Source: DATHSY01 sp046729855
GTDB taxonomy: Bacteria; Actinomycetota; UBA4738; HRBIN12
NCBI GenBank assembly: GCA_046729855.1
Contig: JBKPHM010000048.1
Coordinates: 1 to 8,235 of the forward strand
Reading direction: 5' to 3'
Length of the DNA stretch: 8,235 bases
Part shown: piece after piece, positions 4,849 through 8,235 of the stretch
Layout of the letters: the number at the start of each line of letters is the position of its first letter
Position numbering within the stretch: position 1 is the first letter of the stretch
Program-made: the position numbers and the translations under genes
The notes under the pieces: generated by a model
What the model saw: the letters and a program-made list of their open reading frames with translations, nothing else
Databases searched by the model: none
What the model was told of the DNA's origin: nothing

Positions 4849-6287
4849 GCGCGGTCGAAACAGCGGCCGAGGGAGGCGTCACGGCTGGCAGGCGCGAAGC
4901 CAGGTCGCCCTGGCGGGCGTTCGGCGTGCTCGCGATCGGCGTCTTCCTGGCGGTGCTCGACCTGTTCATCGTCAACATCGCCTTCCCCGACATCCAACGC
5001 AGCTTCTCGTCGGCGAGCCTCTCCAGCCTCTCCTGGATCCTCAGCGCCTACGCGATCGTCTTCGCCGCCGTGCTCGTCCCCGCCGGCAAGCTCGCCGACA
5101 TCGTCGGCCGCAAGCGCGTCTTCCTCGCCGGCCTGCTGATCTTCCTGACCGGCTCCGCCCTCTGCGCGGCCGCACCCTCGGTCGACTTCCTGATCGGCGC
5201 CCGCTTGATCCAAGCCGTCGGCGGCGCCGCGCTGATCCCGACCTCGCTCGGGCTGATCCTGCCACTGTTCCCGGCAGCCAAGCGGGCCACGGTGATCGGC
5301 CTCTGGGCAGCGATCGCCGGGGTCGGCGCCGCCGCCGGCCCGCCGATCGGCGGCCTGCTCGTCGAGGCGAGCTGGCGCTGGATCTTCCTGATCAACCTCC
5401 CACTCGGCCTCTTCGCCCTCATCCGCAGCGCCCAGATCATCCCCGAGATCCGCGACCCCGAACACGGCCGCTTCCCCGACCTCCTCGGCAGCCTGCTGCT
5501 GATCATCGCGATCGGGACGCTCACGCTCGGCCTGGTGAAGGGACCAGACTGGAGCTGGGACGGCCGCTCGCTCGGCGCCTTCGCCGCGGCCGCCGTCCTG
5601 CTTGTCCTCTTCACGCTCAGGTCGGCCCGGCACCCGGCCCCGGTCGTCGAGCTTCCTCTACTACGCCCGCCGGCGTTCGCGCTCTCTGCGCTGTCGACGC
5701 TGCTCTTCTTCGCCGCCTTCGCGGTGCTGCTGCTCGCAAACGTCCTCTTCCTGACCGACGTCTGGCAGTACTCGGTCACCAAGGCTGGCCTCGCCTTCTT
5801 CCCCGGCCCGCTGATCGCCGCCATCGTCGCTGCCCTCTCCGGGCGGCTCGGCGGCCGCTACGGCAGCGCGCGCGTCGGCGCACCGGGCGGAATCATCTTC
5901 GCCCTCGCCAGCCTCTGGTTCCTGACCGCGCTCGGCGACCAACCGCACTACCTGAGCGAGTACCTGCCCGGACAGTTGCTCGGTGGTATCGGCGTCGGCC
6001 TGATGCTTCCGGCGTTCACGGCCCTCGCCGCCTCGACACTGCCACCGGCACGACTTGCGACCGGGATCGGCGTCCAGACCGCCTTCCGCCAGATCGGAGC
6101 CGCGCTCGGGCTCGCCTCCTTCGTCGCGATCGTCGGAAGCAGCACGCTCGCGAGCAAGAGTGACTTCGACGGCGCCTGGCTCTTCATGGCCATCGCCGCA
6201 GCCGGCGCCGGAATCACTCTCACACCGCTCCTCCGCCACCGGCCCCACGCGGCTGTCGAGGCTCCCGCGCCGGTGACGTCAGCGTGA
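4845..6287 (+). CDS. MFS exporter, DHA2 (EmrB/QacA) family
   Basis: This is a 480-residue inner-membrane drug/proton antiporter. The TM1 motif LAVLDLFIVNIAFPDI (35-50) contains Asp39. Motif A is GKLADIVGRK (81-90), the TM4 motif is ARLIQAVGG with Arg120, and antiporter motif C is AGVGAAAGPPIGG (158-170). A conserved late segment GVQTAFRQIGAALGLA lies in the C-terminal half. Both ends are hydrophilic, and it lacks the long insert before the last TM seen in the other pump at 709-2283; the two are paralogues of the same superfamily branch, not recent duplicates. The ATG overlaps the SDR stop as ATGA and has no good ribosome-binding site of its own, so translation is probably coupled to the SDR. 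It likely exports a product or substrate of that enzyme, or a shared toxic inducer. Confidence 0.93.
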   Translation: MSAVETAAEGGVTAGRREARSPWRAFGVLAIGVFLAVLDLFIVNIAFPDIQRSFSSASLSSLSWILSAYAIVFAAVLVPAGKLADIVGRKRVFLAGLLIFLTGSALCAAAPSVDFLIGARLIQAVGGAALIPTSLGLILPLFPAAKRATVIGLWAAIAGVGAAAGPPIGGLLVEASWRWIFLINLPLGLFALIRSAQIIPEIRDPEHGRFPDLLGSLLLIIAIGTLTLGLVKGPDWSWDGRSLGAFAAAAVLLVLFTLRSARHPAPVVELPLLRPPAFALSALSTLLFFAAFAVLLLANVLFLTDVWQYSVTKAGLAFFPGPLIAAIVAALSGRLGGRYGSARVGAPGGIIFALASLWFLTALGDQPHYLSEYLPGQLLGGIGVGLMLPAFTALAASTLPPARLATGIGVQTAFRQIGAALGLASFVAIVGSSTLASKSDFDGAWLFMAIAAAGAGITLTPLLRHRPHAAVEAPAPVTSA

Positions 6288-6865
6288 CCGAGTCGCAGCC
6301 TCATCGGCGTCGTGGACTGACCGCACGCCGCCGCAACCTCGCCCTGACCGCTCACGTCGTGGCAGCGCTTGCGCTGCTGGGCGCGTCGACGGTGATGCTG
6401 GTCGCGGGCCTACGAGCTGCGAGCCGCGACGACGCACAGGAGGCGCACGCGATCTACGCGCTCCTGCGGCTTCTGACCGTCAGCCTGGATCTACCACTTG
6501 CAGCCATCGCGCTGCTCAGCGGCGTGCTGCTCGCGCTGACCTCGAGCTGGGGGATCTTCCGCTACTGGTGGGTGGTTACCAAGCTGGCGATCTTCGCAGC
6601 GACCCTCATCCTCGGCCTCGCGCTCATCAGTCCCAGCATCGACACCATGCTCAACGTCACCGAAGCCGGCGATCCCGGCGAGAGCGGCGCACGATGGACG
6701 CTGATCGCCGGCGCAGGAGTGCAGGTCACGATTCTGCTCGGAGCCGCCACGCTCGGAGTGTTCAAGCCCGGCGGATACGTACGCCGGCCGCGGCTCCCTC
6801 GGCCTCGGGCCGGCGCTGACTCGCGCGAGAGACCAGCCGGTTTACGTAGGTCTCCGCCGCGCTGA
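6284..6865 (+). CDS. Four-TM integral membrane protein, DUF2269-like
   Basis: This 193-residue protein has four predicted membrane helices at about 19-43, 64-88, 96-116 and 138-160. A basic N-terminus (HRRRGLTARRR) suggests a cytoplasmic start, and the Arg/Pro-rich tail (165-193) looks disordered. The pattern LALTAHVVAALALLGAS in TM1 and SSWGIFRYWWVVTKL before TM3 resembles small actinobacterial DUF2269-type membrane proteins; their function is unknown, and the assignment is from memory of the pattern. The GTG start overlaps the MFS stop as GTGA, so it belongs to the same coupled operon. The last 25 codons are less convincing than the core. A partner or quality-control role for the pump is possible, but nothing in the sequence shows it. 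Confidence 0.8.
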   Translation: MTESQPHRRRGLTARRRNLALTAHVVAALALLGASTVMLVAGLRAASRDDAQEAHAIYALLRLLTVSLDLPLAAIALLSGVLLALTSSWGIFRYWWVVTKLAIFAATLILGLALISPSIDTMLNVTEAGDPGESGARWTLIAGAGVQVTILLGAATLGVFKPGGYVRRPRLPRPRAGADSRERPAGLRRSPPR

Positions 6866-6873
6866 TGTCGACC

Positions 6874-6891
6874 CGGGCGTCGCGTCGCCCG
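6874..6891 (+). terminator. Weak hairpin after the SDR-MFS operon
   Basis: CGGGCG (6874-6879) pairs with CGCCCG (6886-6891) around a six-base loop, 9 nt after the last stop codon of the operon. There is no U-tract, only a mildly pyrimidine-rich stretch. It is a possible terminator; the remainder of the 169-bp gap between the convergent genes (to 7034) shows only short, unconvincing dyads and no gene. Confidence 0.3.
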
Positions 6892-7034
6892 CGTTCTCCT
6901 CGCCGCCTTCGCCTTCCGGGGTGGATGAGCTCGGCGATCCGCTCCCAAGCGACGCAAGCTTCGGCTGCAACTCGCGCAGGTCCCCGAGCCGGCCCGGAAG
7001 TCTCGAACCGGTCCCCAGACCTCGCCCCAACCGC

Positions 7035-8039
7035 CTAGCCGGAGAGGATTCGTGGAAGCCCGAAGTGGGGGAAGACGCTAAGGTCGCCGAACCAGGTCAT
7101 CGCGGAGATGCGGTCGCCTTCGAGCGTGAGCACGATGAGCGCGTATGCGCGGCTGATCGCTGCGTGCGCGTCTGGGAGGTAGGCGCCGAAGGCGGGCTGT
7201 CCGTTGGCTCGGGTGGGGACGAGCCTGAGCGGTGCGTCGCGGCGGATTGCTCGGTCGCGCAGGAGCGCGGCGATTGTCGTGTGGCCCTGGTACTCGTAGG
7301 GTTGGGGCGGCATTCTCACCCAGGCGTCGTCGGTGAGGAGGGAGACGACGGCGTCGACATCGCCGCGTTCGTAGGCGGCGGCGAAGCGGCCGACGAGCTC
7401 GCGCTCGTGCCGGGAACCAGCCGCGGGGGCGCCCTCCAGCTCGCCTGCCGACACGTGCTCGTCGAGCGTCGCTCGCGCACGCTGGAGTGCGCCTTTGACC
7501 GCCGCCTCGGTGGTGTCGAGCATGCTGGCCACCTCGGCGCTGCTGAAGCCGAGCGCGTCGCGGAGCACGAGCACGGCCCGCTGCCGGGGCGGGAGGTGCT
7601 GCAGCGCGGTCACGAAGGCCAATCCGACCGTCTCACGCGTCTCGTAGCGTGCGTGCGGTCCCGGCGCCGAGTCCACCAGGTCGTCGAGCAGCACGTCCGG
7701 GTACGGCTCGAGCCAGACCGGCTCGCTCCGGCGAGTCGGCTCAGGCGGTTCGACCATGGCTGGAACCTCCCTCGGGCGGCGACGCCGGCCGCGCAGGACG
7801 TTTAGGCACCGGTTTGTCGCGATCCGGTAGAGCCAGGCGCGAACCGATGCTCTCCCTTCGAACTGCTCGAGTCCGCGCCAGGCGGCAAGCAGCGTCTCCT
7901 GCACCCCGTCTTCGGCGTCCTGGACCGAGCCGACGATCCGGTAGCAGTGGAGCTGCAGCTCGCGGCGGAAGGGGTCGGTGAGCTCGCGGAACGCATCCGC
8001 GTCCCCGGCCCGAGCGCGCGTGAGCACTACGTCCTCCAT
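7035..8039 (-). CDS. ECF RNA polymerase sigma factor with C-terminal SnoaL-like domain (TIGR02960/SigX5-like)
   Basis: This 334-residue sigma-70-family factor directs RNA polymerase to a special promoter set. Region 2 spans about 12-84, with DAEDGVQETLLAAW (41-54) and WLYRIATNRCLN (69-80). The linker carries WLEPYPD (109-115), typical of the TIGR02960 group. Region 4 spans about 135-193, with the helix-turn-helix SSAEVASMLDTTEAAVKGALQRAR (166-189). A SnoaL/NTF2-like domain follows (211-329), including AAYERGDVDAVVSLLTDD and AMTWFGD. In related ECF groups this extra domain modulates activity in place of a separate anti-sigma factor, and none is encoded nearby. I chose the ATG at 8037-8039 because GGGAAG lies 5 nt upstream; a GTG at 8043-8045 abuts that site. 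It converges on the SDR-MFS operon. Confidence 0.93.
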   Translation of the reverse strand: MEDVVLTRARAGDADAFRELTDPFRRELQLHCYRIVGSVQDAEDGVQETLLAAWRGLEQFEGRASVRAWLYRIATNRCLNVLRGRRRRPREVPAMVEPPEPTRRSEPVWLEPYPDVLLDDLVDSAPGPHARYETRETVGLAFVTALQHLPPRQRAVLVLRDALGFSSAEVASMLDTTEAAVKGALQRARATLDEHVSAGELEGAPAAGSRHERELVGRFAAAYERGDVDAVVSLLTDDAWVRMPPQPYEYQGHTTIAALLRDRAIRRDAPLRLVPTRANGQPAFGAYLPDAHAAISRAYALIVLTLEGDRISAMTWFGDLSVFPHFGLPRILSG

Positions 8040-8183
8040 GGACACTTCCCGGCGTACGTCCTGTTCGTTCGCATACCACTTATGACACCGGCTAGGCCCG
8101 AAAGGAGTCGGTCCGATCCGAGGTTCGCCTGCTTGCTCGAGTGTCCCACCTCGTCTTCCTGATCGTGCTCGAACTCTCGGATT
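8040..8183 (-). promoter_or_regulatory. Upstream region of the sigma-factor gene
   Basis: This 144-bp gap lies between the sigma gene and a partial gene on the same strand. It includes the ribosome-binding site GGGAAG just upstream of the sigma ATG. No clear -35/-10 pair can be defended. I see no plus-strand gene in it. Confidence 0.35.
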
Positions 8184-8235
8184 TCAAGTGGCGTCCCGAA
8201 CGCGCTCGTAGGTGAGGAAAACGACGTCGCCCTCG
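8184..8235 (-). CDS. C-terminal end of an unidentified gene cut by the window edge
   Basis: Reading leftward from the right edge, 16 codons give EGDVVFLTYERVRDAT followed by TGA at 8184-8186. Codons are mostly G/C-ending and the peptide looks like the end of a compact globular domain. It is too short to name; a beta strand of a small enzyme or NTF2-like protein would fit. It is upstream of and co-directional with the sigma gene. Confidence 0.35.
   Translation of the reverse strand, partial: EGDVVFLTYERVRDAT

Noticed and set aside
4725..5824. Long minus-strand frames opposite the second MFS gene (302 and 258 codons)
   Set aside because: They are antisense shadows of high-GC coding sequence with low-complexity composition and no recognisable domains.
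6921..7805. A 294-codon plus-strand frame opposite the sigma gene
   Set aside because: It is an antisense shadow; the minus-strand sigma factor has full conserved regions 2 and 4.
8081..8087. TGTCATA on the minus strand upstream of the sigma gene, close to the TGTCACA -35 motif of ECF41-type promoters (autoregulation)
   Set aside because: No CGTC-like -10 lies at the expected spacing, and a 6/7 match alone is weak.
1..8235. CRISPR array, rRNA, transposase or integrase genes
   Set aside because: No regularly spaced repeat array, rRNA-like segment or recombinase motif was seen on either strand.

Overview
The window is very GC-rich, with third codon positions that are almost all G or C, and its gene set is typical of soil actinobacteria: an ECF sigma factor fused to a SnoaL-like domain, two DHA2-type drug exporters, a MarR and an HxlR regulator, and an SDR oxidoreductase. 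A Thermoleophilia/Solirubrobacter-like or related high-GC actinobacterium is my best guess. This is inference from composition and gene families, not from a marker gene.

Left part (1-2939), an export module between repeats. At 97-142 lies the 3' half of a tRNA-Asp(GTC) gene on the minus strand. Its 5' half is absent, which is what an attachment-site scar of a tRNA-integrating element looks like. A 34-bp exact direct repeat (248-281 and 2887-2920, extending to 47/53 identity) brackets a compact module. In order this holds a strong hairpin (337-378), a 76-residue unrecognised small protein (401-631, minus), a second hairpin (678-701), a 14-TM-type MFS exporter (709-2283, minus) and, divergently, a MarR repressor (2354-2827, plus). 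The 70-bp gap between exporter and repressor carries a 9-bp repeat and is the likely operator.

Middle (2940-3504), about 560 bp without an intact gene. From about 3098 two overlapping frames with strong actinobacterial codon bias and one hydrophobic segment each suggest a small membrane-protein gene broken by a frameshift.

Right-centre (3505-6865), a second regulator/exporter locus. An HxlR-type regulator (minus) is divergent from a three-gene operon (plus) of SDR oxidoreductase, DHA2 MFS exporter and four-TM membrane protein. Successive genes overlap by four bases (ATGA, then GTGA), so translation is probably coupled. The intergenic region has an inverted repeat and a plausible promoter placing the transcript start at the SDR start codon. 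The simplest reading is that HxlR senses a reactive or toxic compound and controls an enzyme that modifies it plus a pump that exports it.

Right end (7035-8235). A SigX5/TIGR02960-like ECF sigma factor with a C-terminal SnoaL-like domain (minus) converges on the operon, and the last 16 codons of another minus-strand gene enter from the right edge.

No CRISPR array, rRNA, complete tRNA, transposase or integrase gene was seen. The genes belong to known families. The least explained parts are the repeat-bracketed export module with its small protein and the tRNA scar beside it.
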